From a virus, in IMG/VR virus record IMGVR_UViG_3300033998_000095, positions 1-64,000 of that record: DNA of 64,000 nucleotides; one strand, written 5' to 3'. The notes beneath the pieces are model-generated. The model searched no databases and was not told the DNA's origin. It saw nothing but the letters and a program-made list of their open reading frames with translations. This document shows, piece by piece, positions 48,288-57,683 of the stretch. The translations under genes and the position numbers were made by a program. Within the stretch, counting starts at the first letter, position 1, and each line of letters opens with the position of its first letter.

Positions 48288-49055
48288 CTAACCAATTGTA
48301 TTTAATAAAGAGTCAATATCATCATCTTGTTCTTTTGGAGAACTAGATAATTGATTATCCTTATCAGATATATTATCTTCTTCACTATTAGTTGCACTGT
48401 TATCCTCATCACTCTTTTTATCATCATTATTATCATTATCCTGATTATCTTGTGATAAGGTTTCATCATCAGAATTATATTTCTTCAATATCTCTATAGC
48501 CTGTTTTACAACTTCTGCAGAAAATTCCTCCAGTTTTTTATTAACTTCATCTAGATTATCTTTCTCATATATGCTATCACCAATAGTTGCAATTGTTTGT
48601 AAAACTTTGTTTACATACTTTATTAAAGGAGTAAAATCAGCATCTCTTGTTTTAGTAGATGCCATATTGAGCAAATCTCTGATTCTGATTAATTGTTTAA
48701 GATTAAATAAGAATTTATCTTTGATACTCTCAGCATCTTGTTCATCTCCAGAATCTATCTCAGGAGTTTCTGGAATGTTTTGATCATTGGTGTTTAAGAT
48801 ATCTTCTGGTGTAATATCGTTGATATTAGAATCTGGATTATCATTCTGACCAGTAATATCAGAAGGTTCATTATTTAACTCATCATCATTAATTTGTTGA
48901 TCATCTGTTTCATTTTGATCATCATCTTCTTCATCTAACAAATCATCTACTTCAAATAAAACATCGTTTTCAGTATAATTATCGATATCATATATCTTAT
49001 TCAATAATTCATCAATATTCTCATACTTACTATATAATATATTGTCAATAGTCAT
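48288..49055 (-). CDS. Acidic prohead core / scaffold protein
   Basis: 255 residues, strongly acidic: long Asp/Glu/Asn/Gln tracts at residues 35-110 and 195-250 flank a helical, coiled-coil-like centre (FNLKQLIRIRDLLNMAST, DEVNKKLEEFSAEVVKQ). The position between portal and protease is that of gp67/gp68-type core proteins. Scaffolds are usually acidic and are degraded by the protease, which fits, but no sequence signature proves the family. Confidence 0.65.
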   Translation of the reverse strand: MTIDNILYSKYENIDELLNKIYDIDNYTENDVLFEVDDLLDEEDDDQNETDDQQINDDELNNEPSDITGQNDNPDSNINDITPEDILNTNDQNIPETPEIDSGDEQDAESIKDKFLFNLKQLIRIRDLLNMASTKTRDADFTPLIKYVNKVLQTIATIGDSIYEKDNLDEVNKKLEEFSAEVVKQAIEILKKYNSDDETLSQDNQDNDNNDDKKSDEDNSATNSEEDNISDKDNQLSSSPKEQDDDIDSLLNTIG

Positions 49056-49096
49056 TTTATACTATAACCTCCATCAATATTACTTATAATATGTTA

Positions 49097-51148
49097 TTAA
49101 GGAGTCTCTGGAGCTGGTGTTTCTTCTCCTCCAAACAGATCTGATGAGAGTTCTCCACCACCCATGTCTTCTTCATTGGATTCTTCTCTTGATTTCTCCA
49201 TCTGTTCTAGATAGAATTCATCAAAATCATATTCTGGTAAGAATCTCCTTAATATTTTCTCTTCAGGTACATTCATTTCTTTAAGTGAATTGTATATATC
49301 TCTAATTTCAGTGTACATCTTTGACAATGCCTCAGTAATAATGCCTCTTGGTGGCATAAACGTTAGAGATATATTATGATAATTACTATTTAGATCATCA
49401 TCATCTGAATGTACTAATATATATATTTTGTGCATTAACTCTGTAAAGTATTCAGAAAACATCTTTTGATATCTGATAACTGATCTCGCAAATAACATGC
49501 TTTCTTGTGCTAGGGTTGCTTTGGTTGAATTGAATTCTTCTATACCTAGATAAGATGGTGGAATTTCAATACCAGTTAATATATTCTTTATGAGTGTTGT
49601 ATCTTCACCCTGTCTGGTATCTGAATAGGATCCCATATCAAGTGTATCCATTTCAACATATCTTTTTCCATCTTTAGCAGGTAAATAATAATCTTCAAAT
49701 GTAGACACAATAGAAGGAATAGTTTCTATATCATTTAAATCAGATACCTTTACTTCTCTACTCTTAACTGCTCTTTTAACATTTTCTATTCTACTAGATG
49801 CATCTCTAGTACCTGAAACATCTACAGTAAATATCATATGCTTTCCTGCTCTAGAAAGCATATATATCGTAGATGATACTAATCTAGCAAGATACAGTCT
49901 AAATATAAACTCAAGATCTGCAAATATAGACTCTCCATATACTTCATCTTTAAGACTTATATTCTTAAAATGAATCATATTGCTTTCAGGCACATATCTT
50001 ACATTGACAGATTTAATAGAACTAATTTTATTATAACCTTTTATAATATTAATTAAAACATCCTTTATATCATCAGATAATGAATTTACATCAATTTGTT
50101 TGAGATATGAAGAAATAACAGCATACACTTTGTTTATAATAGTATTAAATGCCTCTTTTTCAGAGTCCATCTGCATCTTAGAAAAGGATCCTACATTACC
50201 CATTCTTGGACCTGCTGCTTCTTGAGCACTTGTTTCACTATCAATGACTAAATAACCAAGGCATATATTATAACGTTGTATCTTAATTACATTATGTGGT
50301 TGATGAAATATTAACGAAACATCATCATATGTTATATCATCTTTATTATTTTTTGCATCATCTTTATTTGATTCATCTTCAGTGATAAGATAATCTTCTG
50401 TGATGTTATCATCATTTTTATATTCTCTTAATTCCTTTGATACTAAATCATTTTCTATTAAATTATGTCTGCGAATATGCTTTATATCCTCTGTTTCTAA
50501 TAACTTGACTGATATCTGTTTATCTTTAAATAACTTATTATTTATTTCAGATAGATTGATCTTTTCCTCTCTTATGACACCACCAAACACATTCTCCATT
50601 TCACGCTGTCTGGTAGTTAATTCAACAAAGAAATCACCAAATAATAAAGTATTCTGAATAATATAATCAGCTTTCTTATCTATAGCTAATACTTTCATAG
50701 CATTTCTAAATTCTTGTTTAAGAAGATCTATTTCAGTCTCTATACCTTCAATATCATCCAACTCAGATATTACATTCAAAGATCGTTTATTAATATCATC
50801 AGGTGAAAGAATATTATCAGCCCATATACGTAAAGCTTTTCCTAATATTGGTATTCTATCTTTAACAGCAAGTATATTCTTATAACTATCTAATCTTTTC
50901 TTAGATGGTGTAAATTGAGAATATCCAGCATTAAATGAACTCAATACATTGTCTATAACATCTGATTCTTTTCCATTGTTAGATTTATTAACAACAGCAT
51001 TAACCAAATCAATCCAATCTTTTTTCCTATAGGGACTTAATAAATCAGCACTATTAACATCATCTAGATGACGTTCGAAGTCAATAGTTAGATCTCCACT
51101 TTTGTTAATACTATATAGTAAATTTCTAAATGTATCTTTAATAGACAA
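49097..51148 (-). CDS. Portal protein (T4 gp20-like)
   Basis: 683 residues, long for a portal because of N-terminal and central acidic insertions. The core (KDWIDLVNAVV, YKNILAVKDRIPILGKALRIWADNILSPDD, then FIFRLYLARLVSSTIYMLSRAGKHMIFTVDV, and GVIEFNSTK-like GIEEFNSTKATLAQESMLFARSVIRYQK) matches T4 gp20-type portals. Portal dodecamers form the DNA channel of the head and start prohead assembly. It is the first gene of the head operon portal, core, protease, capsid. The start appears to be a TTG behind a GAGAGGTG site; no ATG is nearby. Confidence 0.88.
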   Translation of the reverse strand: MSIKDTFRNLLYSINKSGDLTIDFERHLDDVNSADLLSPYRKKDWIDLVNAVVNKSNNGKESDVIDNVLSSFNAGYSQFTPSKKRLDSYKNILAVKDRIPILGKALRIWADNILSPDDINKRSLNVISELDDIEGIETEIDLLKQEFRNAMKVLAIDKKADYIIQNTLLFGDFFVELTTRQREMENVFGGVIREEKINLSEINNKLFKDKQISVKLLETEDIKHIRRHNLIENDLVSKELREYKNDDNITEDYLITEDESNKDDAKNNKDDITYDDVSLIFHQPHNVIKIQRYNICLGYLVIDSETSAQEAAGPRMGNVGSFSKMQMDSEKEAFNTIINKVYAVISSYLKQIDVNSLSDDIKDVLINIIKGYNKISSIKSVNVRYVPESNMIHFKNISLKDEVYGESIFADLEFIFRLYLARLVSSTIYMLSRAGKHMIFTVDVSGTRDASSRIENVKRAVKSREVKVSDLNDIETIPSIVSTFEDYYLPAKDGKRYVEMDTLDMGSYSDTRQGEDTTLIKNILTGIEIPPSYLGIEEFNSTKATLAQESMLFARSVIRYQKMFSEYFTELMHKIYILVHSDDDDLNSNYHNISLTFMPPRGIITEALSKMYTEIRDIYNSLKEMNVPEEKILRRFLPEYDFDEFYLEQMEKSREESNEEDMGGGELSSDLFGGEETPAPETP

Positions 51149-51180
51149 TTAATAATACACCTCTCAGTGTGAAATCAATC

Positions 51181-51555
51181 TTATCTAATAACGTTATAAA
51201 TCATATTCAAATGTCTATATATTTCTCTAGATATAAAATCAAAGTATTGATCCTTGGTCATAAATACCAAGGATTCTCTTTGTAATTTTCTAGGTATATT
51301 TTTCACAATATATGCAAATGCTTCTTTGTATATCATAAAGTATTCTTCAGTATTTAAATCCAAATTATTAACAAGTGCATCATGTACACCTTTTTCTTGC
51401 ATGAAAAAATCTATCAATGATGATATTGTATCTGAAAGCATAAAAAGAGTATTTCTCATTGATTTAATTCTATTTCGCTCTCTTATTGATGACAATAATC
51501 TAGACAACATGAATGTTAAGTATAATAACATAAAAATTATAATATATTTTATCAT
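51181..51555 (-). CDS. Small membrane-anchored protein upstream of portal
   Basis: 124 residues. The first 20 residues (IKYIIIFMLLYLTFMLSRLL) form one transmembrane helix followed by an Arg-rich stretch, so the soluble helical C-terminus should be cytoplasmic. No family is recognised. The gene precedes the portal gene by 32 bases. A membrane role in head assembly (as T4 gp40 near the head genes) is only a thought from position. Confidence 0.55.
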   Translation of the reverse strand: MIKYIIIFMLLYLTFMLSRLLSSIRERNRIKSMRNTLFMLSDTISSLIDFFMQEKGVHDALVNNLDLNTEEYFMIYKEAFAYIVKNIPRKLQRESLVFMTKDQYFDFISREIYRHLNMIYNVIR

Positions 51556-51584
51556 TTATGAAAAACTCCTCTCTCTTATTATCA

Positions 51585-51829
51585 TAATCAATCGAGTTGC
51601 AATGATGTGAACTACCCCCACCTATAGAGGTGGTGGCTTCGTGGTCAATGCTCCCATCGGAGCAAGATTACCCACGCTCAAAGGGCTGTTCCTTCCCCAG
51701 CTTTACCAATTACATGGCTAATTTTAGCAGGTTCTTTGATGCAGTCAAGCGACATTCATCACCCACTTATAGAAGTGGGCGACTTCTGTCGTTAATTAGG
51801 TTAATTTGACATTGCAACTCGATTGATTA
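51585..51829. repeat. 20-bp perfect inverted repeat surrounding the mini-element
   Basis: The arms 51585-51604 and 51810-51829 are perfectly complementary over 20 bases. They surround the IS200/IS605-like mini-element. Without the element the arms would form a hairpin with a short loop, which suggests an older terminator or palindrome whose loop was the insertion target. The orientation of an ancestral terminator would serve the minus-strand genes at 51.9-54.9 kb. Confidence 0.85.
51611..51791 (+). mobile_element. Non-autonomous IS200/IS605-like mini-element with structured RNA
   Basis: About 180 bases with no gene. The left end is ACTACCCC followed by a CCACCTATAGAGGTGG hairpin, nearly the same as the IscB element's left end. 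The right end is ATTCATC, a CCCACTT/AAGTGGG hairpin (51762-51779) and CTTCT, again as in the IscB elements. Between them are nested pairings: CGTGG/CCACG (51640-51644, 51672-51676) around GCTCC/GGAGC (51650-51654, 51659-51663), then GCTG/CAGC and GCTA/TAGC. This is a transposon remnant mobilised in trans or a stand-alone HEARO/omega-RNA-like RNA. It is read on the plus strand, opposite to the neighbouring genes. Confidence 0.75.
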
Positions 51830-51856
51830 CAAATGAGAATATTTTATTTTGTTTTA

Positions 51857-52150
51857 CTATTCATTTTCAGAACATTCATCATCAGAATAGTCTTCAGCCC
51901 CACCTCTTACATGTTTCTTAGTGGTAGCATAGAAAAACACAAGATCTTTCTTATTAAGTAATAAGACGTCTTGCTCTCTGGTTGGTATATCAAGCAACAC
52001 AAAATCAGTTTGACTCTCTGCTATCTTTTCAGCTATACGATGAATGTCTTGTTTGGTAACATTCTCTGCAGTGAGAACTGATTTGGTGTTATTAATATAC
52101 CCAAATACCAGCCTAATAGAACACGTTTTTTCCTTAACCTGATTTTCCAT
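51857..52150 (-). CDS. Small unknown protein (97 aa)
   Basis: 97 residues, mixed strands and helices with an acidic tail (EDYSDDECSENE). No family recognised. The ATG at 52150 is chosen because a GGAGG site lies eight bases before it; the in-frame TTG 15 bases upstream overlaps the site. It is the last gene of the minus-strand set that ends at the inverted repeat. Confidence 0.5.
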   Translation of the reverse strand: MENQVKEKTCSIRLVFGYINNTKSVLTAENVTKQDIHRIAEKIAESQTDFVLLDIPTREQDVLLLNKKDLVFFYATTKKHVRGGAEDYSDDECSENE

Positions 52151-52239
52151 AATTATACCCTCCAATATTCTTAGAATGATTTTATCTTTTCTTTTTGATT
52201 ATAAATGACATTTTGTGAAAAATCAAGTAGTTAATAAAA

Positions 52240-52464
52240 CTACTTTCCAATTTCTTCACTTTCTGGTTGTAATGATTTAGATTTCTTACCAGTGCTTTCT
52301 TGAGTATTATCTATAATCTCATATTGTACTCCTTGCACATCCAAAAGCAATAGCTGGTGTTCATATAATTCAACAATAGCTGGAGTTCTAAGGGAGTTAA
52401 ATCCAAATGCATTTAATGTGCCAGGAGATTTTATATTGACAAGTACCTTCTTTCTAGTATACAT
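52240..52464 (-). CDS. Small beta-rich unknown protein (74 aa)
   Basis: 74 residues. The first 50 residues form a compact beta pattern (KKVLVNIKSPGTLNAFGFNS, PAIVELYEHQLLLLDVQG) and the rest is a polar tail. No family recognised. The ATG has a GGAG site. Located between the acidic 482-residue gene and the 97-residue gene. Confidence 0.5.
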   Translation of the reverse strand: MYTRKKVLVNIKSPGTLNAFGFNSLRTPAIVELYEHQLLLLDVQGVQYEIIDNTQESTGKKSKSLQPESEEIGK

Positions 52465-52503
52465 GGCTGTAATCTCCTTTTATATAATGATGAACAAACA
52501 ATA

Positions 52504-53952
52504 TTACTTATTATCATTTGCAAGTTTACGCAAGACCATAGCTGGATCAAATTCTTCATATGTGCTATAGATGCTCAATAATCCAGAAGATTCTCTAAAC
52601 TTAAGATTACCTTCCTGCGATTCAGCTTCCTTCCAAGGTATAAGCATACCAAGCTGTTCGAGATATTTCTCCAGCTTTTGCCTCACTTCTTTAACTACAT
52701 TTTCATTAACCTTTAAAGCTTTAAGGGTAGCATCATTAGCAAATACATCAGTTAAGGTTTTAATAGCACCAGGTATTGCATAAAGTTTTCCATCAATAAT
52801 ATCTGCTATGGGATACTGATATGCATCTATATCATTTTCCTTACCAGGTTCAACATATAGATGGGCTTGTTTTATTAATTCAAAATTTACAGTATCAGTC
52901 TTAACTGCAGCTTCAAGTATTCTCTTACTAGAATTGACAGGAGACCAAGTAGCATTAACAGCAATTGGAAGTGGAACATAAGATTCAGTCTGTTTTTCTG
53001 GAGTTTCTGCTTCTTTATCTGGTGCTTTTTTATTTACTTCTGCTTCTTTTTTCTTACATTTTGCCTCTTCAGGCATCTCATCACTTACATCTTCTAGTTT
53101 GTCAATATCTCTTAATACAGTATCCAAATCAGCATCTTCTGCTTCAGTTGTTTTTACCATATCTTTATCATTTTTCATTTCAGCATCAGGATCTTCAAAA
53201 TTCTTTGCTACTTTTTCCATAGCTTTATCTACACTAGTTTTTGCTGCTTCAACCTGATTTATGAAATGCTCTACAGTAGAAAGTGTTTTATCAAGATCAA
53301 ATTCATCTTCAGATCCAGCTTCTGGTTCTAACTCAGCCTCAGGCTCAGTTTCCTGTTCTGGTTCCACTTCTTCAGGCTCTTCTGCTGGTTCTTCTTGAGG
53401 TTCCTCTAAAGATACAATTTTATCTAGAAACTCACTTATAATAGACATAAGTATATCTATATCATTGTCCTCATATACATCTACATCAGATGCATCTGCA
53501 GGCTCTTCAACAGATACTACAGATTGAACTACATCATTCTCATCATCTACAGGAGTATCAACTGTAGAAGCAACAACAACAGGTTCTTCCTCATCTTCCT
53601 GTTCTTTTAAAGCTGTAAGTAAATTACGTAGTTCAGTAACATCATCAGATTTCTTGCTTACTGACTCTTTGATAGCGTTGTCAACTTGTTTAGCACTCTT
53701 TTTAGGTTTAGACTCAGCAACAGAGACCATCTTCTGAGAAACTATATCCTCAACCATAGCATTAAGTTTCTCAGCTTCCTTTGTTAACTTTGCTTTAAGA
53801 TCAGCAGTAATATCAACAGGAACTATATTACTCTTTTCAAGATCCTTAATAATCCTACTAGAAAACAATTCACTTGCAATATCATTCATTGCAGGTTCCT
53901 TTGAAAACTCCATTTCTTGAACCATTTTATTCTTCTTCTTCTCGTTTGTCAT
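52504..53952 (-). CDS. Large acidic coiled-coil protein (482 aa)
   Basis: 482 residues. The middle (about 110-330) is extremely acidic with Glu/Pro/Asp repeats (EEPQEEPAEEPEEVEPEQ), and Lys-rich helical stretches lie on both sides. The C-terminal 150 residues look folded (ILEAAVKTDTVNFELIKQAHLY, ADIIDGKLYAIPGAI). No family recognised. The composition suggests a scaffold-like or internal virion protein, or a DNA-mimic, but none of these can be shown. Codon use is less AT-biased than neighbours, suggesting high expression. Confidence 0.55.
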   Translation of the reverse strand: MTNEKKKNKMVQEMEFSKEPAMNDIASELFSSRIIKDLEKSNIVPVDITADLKAKLTKEAEKLNAMVEDIVSQKMVSVAESKPKKSAKQVDNAIKESVSKKSDDVTELRNLLTALKEQEDEEEPVVVASTVDTPVDDENDVVQSVVSVEEPADASDVDVYEDNDIDILMSIISEFLDKIVSLEEPQEEPAEEPEEVEPEQETEPEAELEPEAGSEDEFDLDKTLSTVEHFINQVEAAKTSVDKAMEKVAKNFEDPDAEMKNDKDMVKTTEAEDADLDTVLRDIDKLEDVSDEMPEEAKCKKKEAEVNKKAPDKEAETPEKQTESYVPLPIAVNATWSPVNSSKRILEAAVKTDTVNFELIKQAHLYVEPGKENDIDAYQYPIADIIDGKLYAIPGAIKTLTDVFANDATLKALKVNENVVKEVRQKLEKYLEQLGMLIPWKEAESQEGNLKFRESSGLLSIYSTYEEFDPAMVLRKLANDNK

Positions 53953-53987
53953 TTTTAAATGACCTCCTATTTTAATATTTTCTTATT

Positions 53988-54875
53988 TTATGAAACAAGA
54001 GCAGATGTTGCTCCTGATCCCAATAGTGCTAAAATTGAAGATATTGATAATATTATACCAACTGGTTTAAACAATGCTTTAAGATACATAAGTTTCTCAT
54101 TAAGTTCTTCACTTAATCTATAAGCTATAACTGCCTTAAGAAATAAAACAAATAAACCACCCATGATTATATTAAGACTAGCTTGCTCATTAACAGTGTC
54201 TTCTTTAACAATAGTAAATGATATATTAGGTACTTCTGGTACTGGAGGAGTTAATTCTTCAGGAAGTGGTTCTGGTTCTTTTCCTAGTAGATTATTGTAT
54301 ATTTCTTTTGCATAATTTTTAATTTTACCCAACCAACTCTCTTTATCCTTAACATTGATAGATGTTAATTTTTCATTAGCTCTATTTAACCATATTGAAA
54401 GTGCTATCATTATAACACAAGCAGTCAATCCTCCAGTTAATCCAGCAAGCGATAAAGAAATTCCTGTTACTAATCCACCTACTGCTAATCTATCTACTAT
54501 ACCACTTTTAGATAATTTATCACCAATATATCTACCTACACTTTTAATAATATTATAAGCTAAATTAAGAGCAGCTTTGGCTGATTTTAAAATTAAAGTA
54601 AGAATTGACTTAAACCATTCTTTGTCTACTACATTTTCTATTTCTGCACCAACATGAGCATGTTTAATATATTCCTTTATTATGTTCTTAGGATTTTCAA
54701 GAACATTAGTAACTATTTTTTTACTGCTTGGGTATTTGTTTACAACATCATTTACAAATTCCTTAAAATTAGGAAGATCTACATTTAAGTATTTGCCTTT
54801 TTGTTTGGCATTCAATTCTACCTGTTGCATAATACGACTGCGTTCTCTTTTATCTGGTAGTGACATTTTTATCAA
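53988..54875 (-). CDS. Membrane-associated helical protein (295 aa)
   Basis: 295 residues with a charged N-terminus and at least three hydrophobic helices: AVGGLVTGISLSLAGLTGGL (about 130-160), LNIIMGGLFVLFLKAVIAYR (about 235-255) and VGIILSISSILALLG near the end. A Pro/Glu-rich linker lies between. No family recognised. Two starts compete: a TTG five bases after a GGGGAGG site (54875) and an ATG nine bases further in. It points away from the plus-strand membrane-protein gene at 55075, and the two share the same style (amphipathic helices then membrane helices). Confidence 0.5.
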   Translation of the reverse strand: MIKMSLPDKRERSRIMQQVELNAKQKGKYLNVDLPNFKEFVNDVVNKYPSSKKIVTNVLENPKNIIKEYIKHAHVGAEIENVVDKEWFKSILTLILKSAKAALNLAYNIIKSVGRYIGDKLSKSGIVDRLAVGGLVTGISLSLAGLTGGLTACVIMIALSIWLNRANEKLTSINVKDKESWLGKIKNYAKEIYNNLLGKEPEPLPEELTPPVPEVPNISFTIVKEDTVNEQASLNIIMGGLFVLFLKAVIAYRLSEELNEKLMYLKALFKPVGIILSISSILALLGSGATSALVS

Positions 54876-55074
54876 TGATTCCTCCCCTTTTCATTATATC
54901 AAAATAATAATCAGTATTGTAATTCATATTTGGTTATGATATAGTTTATTTAATTATATCATATTGTATCATTTATTTGTTACGATTTCTTTTAGAATAT
55001 GGAACAAATAATTGAATGAATGGGAACGAAATATAACCCAAAATAACAATAAATAATATAGGGGGTAATAAATA
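54876..55074. promoter_or_regulatory. Divergent intergenic region, probable promoters both ways
   Basis: The genes at 53988-54875 (minus) and 55075-55848 (plus) start away from each other across 199 very AT-rich bases, so at least two promoters must lie here. TTGTTA followed 15 bases later by TATGGA is a weak sigma-70-like candidate on the plus strand. I see no strong consensus and no known phage late-promoter motif. Confidence 0.4.
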
Positions 55075-55848
55075 ATGGAAATGCAGGAAAGATTTTATGG
55101 AAATTTGGATAAGATACTTGTTGATGTAAAATCAGGAGATCTAGAAAAAATGCTCCAATGGATGAAAGAGTTTGGATTGACTACATTTGCTGCTATATCA
55201 GGTTTTCTAACAAGCATAATTAGTTCTTTAAAAGATATAGCAAGTAAAGGATTGGATACTATAAGTGGCGTCATCCCTGTGGATCAAATACCTAAAGGAA
55301 TAGCAACATTCTTTCAAAATGCATATGCTAGTCTTATGCAGGTACTAAGTAATGTAGTATCTCATCTAACTGGTGCTGCTAAAGCAATAGCTACAAACGT
55401 ACCAGCTACTGTAACTGTTGGTGCTGTAACTATATCAACTGCTCATCTTATCCTTGGTGGTGTTGCAGCTTCTGTAGTATTGCTAGCATTGTTTAAACTA
55501 TTTAATAATCTTAAGGCACAGCCATCTGAAAATACGTTTAGTGATGCTATGGATATATTTAATGAGATGCCTCTATTTGCAGAGAGTATTAGCAAACATC
55601 TATCTGAAGAAAATGGAGAACCATCCAAGATGGGTAAAGTTATTTCTACCATCCTTAATAAAGGTAAACAAATAGCAGATAAAGTTGTAGATATGCTCTC
55701 TTCTGGTGTAGATAAGTTGGAAGGTGCAGCAAAAGTACTGCTCAGTTCCAAAGCAGTGCGTATCTTGTTAGGAGTATGTGTTCTGTTGATTTCTGTTGGT
55801 TTTATGCTATTATTTAGTGATCAGGTCCAGAATTTAACTGCTGTCTAA
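55075..55848 (+). CDS. Membrane protein on the opposite strand (257 aa)
   Basis: 257 residues. Hydrophobic helices at about 120-145 (STAHLILGGVAASVVLLALF) and at the C-terminus (AVRILLGVCVLLISVGFMLLF); the N-terminal third and the linker are amphipathic helices. It is one of only four plus-strand genes in the window. A GGGGG ribosome site lies nine bases before the ATG; a second ATG two codons later is possible. It is followed by a bidirectional terminator. Holin-like, pore-forming or injected-membrane functions are possible, but size and topology are not typical of a holin. Confidence 0.6.
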   Translation: MEMQERFYGNLDKILVDVKSGDLEKMLQWMKEFGLTTFAAISGFLTSIISSLKDIASKGLDTISGVIPVDQIPKGIATFFQNAYASLMQVLSNVVSHLTGAAKAIATNVPATVTVGAVTISTAHLILGGVAASVVLLALFKLFNNLKAQPSENTFSDAMDIFNEMPLFAESISKHLSEENGEPSKMGKVISTILNKGKQIADKVVDMLSSGVDKLEGAAKVLLSSKAVRILLGVCVLLISVGFMLLFSDQVQNLTAV

Positions 55849-55874
55849 ATTACTGTAAGAAGTAACAAAAAATA

Positions 55875-55907
55875 ATATAGCACTCAGGAAATACCTGAGT
55901 GCTATAT
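55875..55907. terminator. Bidirectional terminator between convergent genes
   Basis: A 14-bp perfect stem (55875-55888 with 55894-55907) and five-base loop. On the plus strand it is followed by TTTATTTGTTTT, on the minus strand by TATTATTTTTTG. It lies between the plus-strand membrane gene and the minus-strand helicase gene, serving both. Confidence 0.9.
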
Positions 55908-55916
55908 TTATTTGTT

Positions 55917-57650
55917 TTATATTAAAGTATCTATATCAACTTTCCATAAATCCTCTGTTTCCTCTTCATCAGTTGTGACTACTTCTTGCTCTTCTTCATT
56001 AATATCTTGAGTATTAACTGAAACTTTATACTTAGCTAATTTAACTGTGCTAGGATCTTCATCGAATATGATACTAATCCTCTCTGGAATATCAAACATT
56101 CTACAAACAGTATAATCAATCCTCATTAAAAATCTTATATTGCTAGGACCATCTCTATTTTTATCTATAATACCCCAAACTTCTTTATAGTTCTTATAGT
56201 TATCTGTATTGTTTAATATATCATCCACATCTAATGTATTATAATCAATTACAGTTTCTTCAACTTTAGAGAAATCAAATAGAACTAATACATCAGCATT
56301 TTCTCTCTTCCTAATAGAGCCAGCTATTTTATCTCCTTTTATGTTTTCACCATATCCACTTCTATTTACCTGTGTAACAGTTACAACAGGGATATTAAAT
56401 TCAACACTCATGGCTTTTAAATCATCTACAATCTTTCCTAGATCTATCCATTCTTGTCCAGTCTTACTCTCTGTGGTTGCTGCCAATTTATCAGCATAAT
56501 CTATAAATACTATCTTTATTTTAGTACCATATGTGCGTTCAATATCATTTATTAATGACATAATATCAAAAGTATTAATTGATCCAGGTGATCTCCATAC
56601 TATGAATATTTCAGTACTATTTGGCTTGACAAATACCTGATCATATTTTTCTTTCACATAATTATAGTTGTTTAATCTATAAGATGATTCAAATTCATGT
56701 TTGGCTATTCCAGTGGCACAACTTACAAATCTTGCCTGTGTTTCCTCTTTACCATTTTCTAATGTTAAATACAATACACCCCATTTTTCTGATTCAGGTA
56801 TATTGTCCAACTTTCTTCTTTCATCAAGAGATATCTTAGCAGTGTAAGCTAAATTAATTAATACTAGAGATTTACCTCCACCAGAAATACCTCCCATAAT
56901 GTAAACCCTTCCATTTTCAAAGCCACCATTAAAAGCATAATCAAATACTTTGTATCTAGTGGGTATATGCTCTTTATTAAGTTCTTGGAGAATATAATCT
57001 TCAAAATTAGAAGTAGAAAGACTTAGAATATCTCCTCTTGATAATTCACTTATTTTAGTTTTGACTACAGTCTCATCTATAATCTTATTAAAGATGCTCA
57101 TATATTCATCTAAATCTTTACATGTCTTGTAATCTTTAATGATGAAATTCATTAGCACTTGATGTTGTTCAAATATATTAAATAAACATTTCCTATATGT
57201 AAATTTCTCTTCAATAAGATTAATGACATCCATGGAAAGAACATCTTGAGCTACACAATATCTGGAAAGAATTTCGTTTTGAATAGATGCTAATCTTGAA
57301 TCTGATTGGAGTATCTTTTTGAAATCCTCTAAACATATATCTCCATCTATATACTTCTTTCTACTATCTATGCATTTATCAAGGATATTGACTGTAGCTG
57401 AAGCTATATCATCAAAAGCCAAAAATTTAATATTATATTCCTTTTCCTTTGATTTAATCATATTGATAAAGGTCTTGAATTCTTTGGCCAAAAGGGAAGC
57501 TATCTCCATAACATCTTTATCTGGTTTCTTACCAAAAGCACATCTAGTATAATATGCTACAAACTCATTACCCATAAATACTTTATCTGTTTCTATTATT
57601 CTTTTCAGTTCTTGAAACAACATATCTGGTGATATATTATCAGTAATCAT
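55917..57650 (-). CDS. Replicative DNA helicase (DnaB / T4 gp41-like)
   Basis: 577 residues. The N-terminal 200 residues are helical. RecA-like core: Walker A GGISGGGKS (253-261), VLYLTLENG (motif 1a/H2), Walker B KIVFIDYADKL, then PVVTVTQVNRSGYGE with a sensor Gln, and GSIRKRENADVLVLFDF with the Arg-finger region. This is the layout of DnaB-family hexameric helicases that unwind at the fork. It lies 33 bases downstream of the C-terminal polymerase gene, so helicase and polymerase half are co-transcribed. An acidic tail ends the protein. Confidence 0.9.
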   Translation of the reverse strand: MITDNISPDMLFQELKRIIETDKVFMGNEFVAYYTRCAFGKKPDKDVMEIASLLAKEFKTFINMIKSKEKEYNIKFLAFDDIASATVNILDKCIDSRKKYIDGDICLEDFKKILQSDSRLASIQNEILSRYCVAQDVLSMDVINLIEEKFTYRKCLFNIFEQHQVLMNFIIKDYKTCKDLDEYMSIFNKIIDETVVKTKISELSRGDILSLSTSNFEDYILQELNKEHIPTRYKVFDYAFNGGFENGRVYIMGGISGGGKSLVLINLAYTAKISLDERRKLDNIPESEKWGVLYLTLENGKEETQARFVSCATGIAKHEFESSYRLNNYNYVKEKYDQVFVKPNSTEIFIVWRSPGSINTFDIMSLINDIERTYGTKIKIVFIDYADKLAATTESKTGQEWIDLGKIVDDLKAMSVEFNIPVVTVTQVNRSGYGENIKGDKIAGSIRKRENADVLVLFDFSKVEETVIDYNTLDVDDILNNTDNYKNYKEVWGIIDKNRDGPSNIRFLMRIDYTVCRMFDIPERISIIFDEDPSTVKLAKYKVSVNTQDINEEEQEVVTTDEEETEDLWKVDIDTLI

Positions 57651-57683
57651 AATATAAAAATACCTCCCTTTTATTTATCTTTC

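Noticed and set aside
51611-51791. tRNA-like or riboswitch reading of the GC-richer structured stretch
   Set aside because: No cloverleaf or CCA-type end, and the terminal hairpins match those of the IscB elements, so a transposon/omega-RNA origin explains it better.
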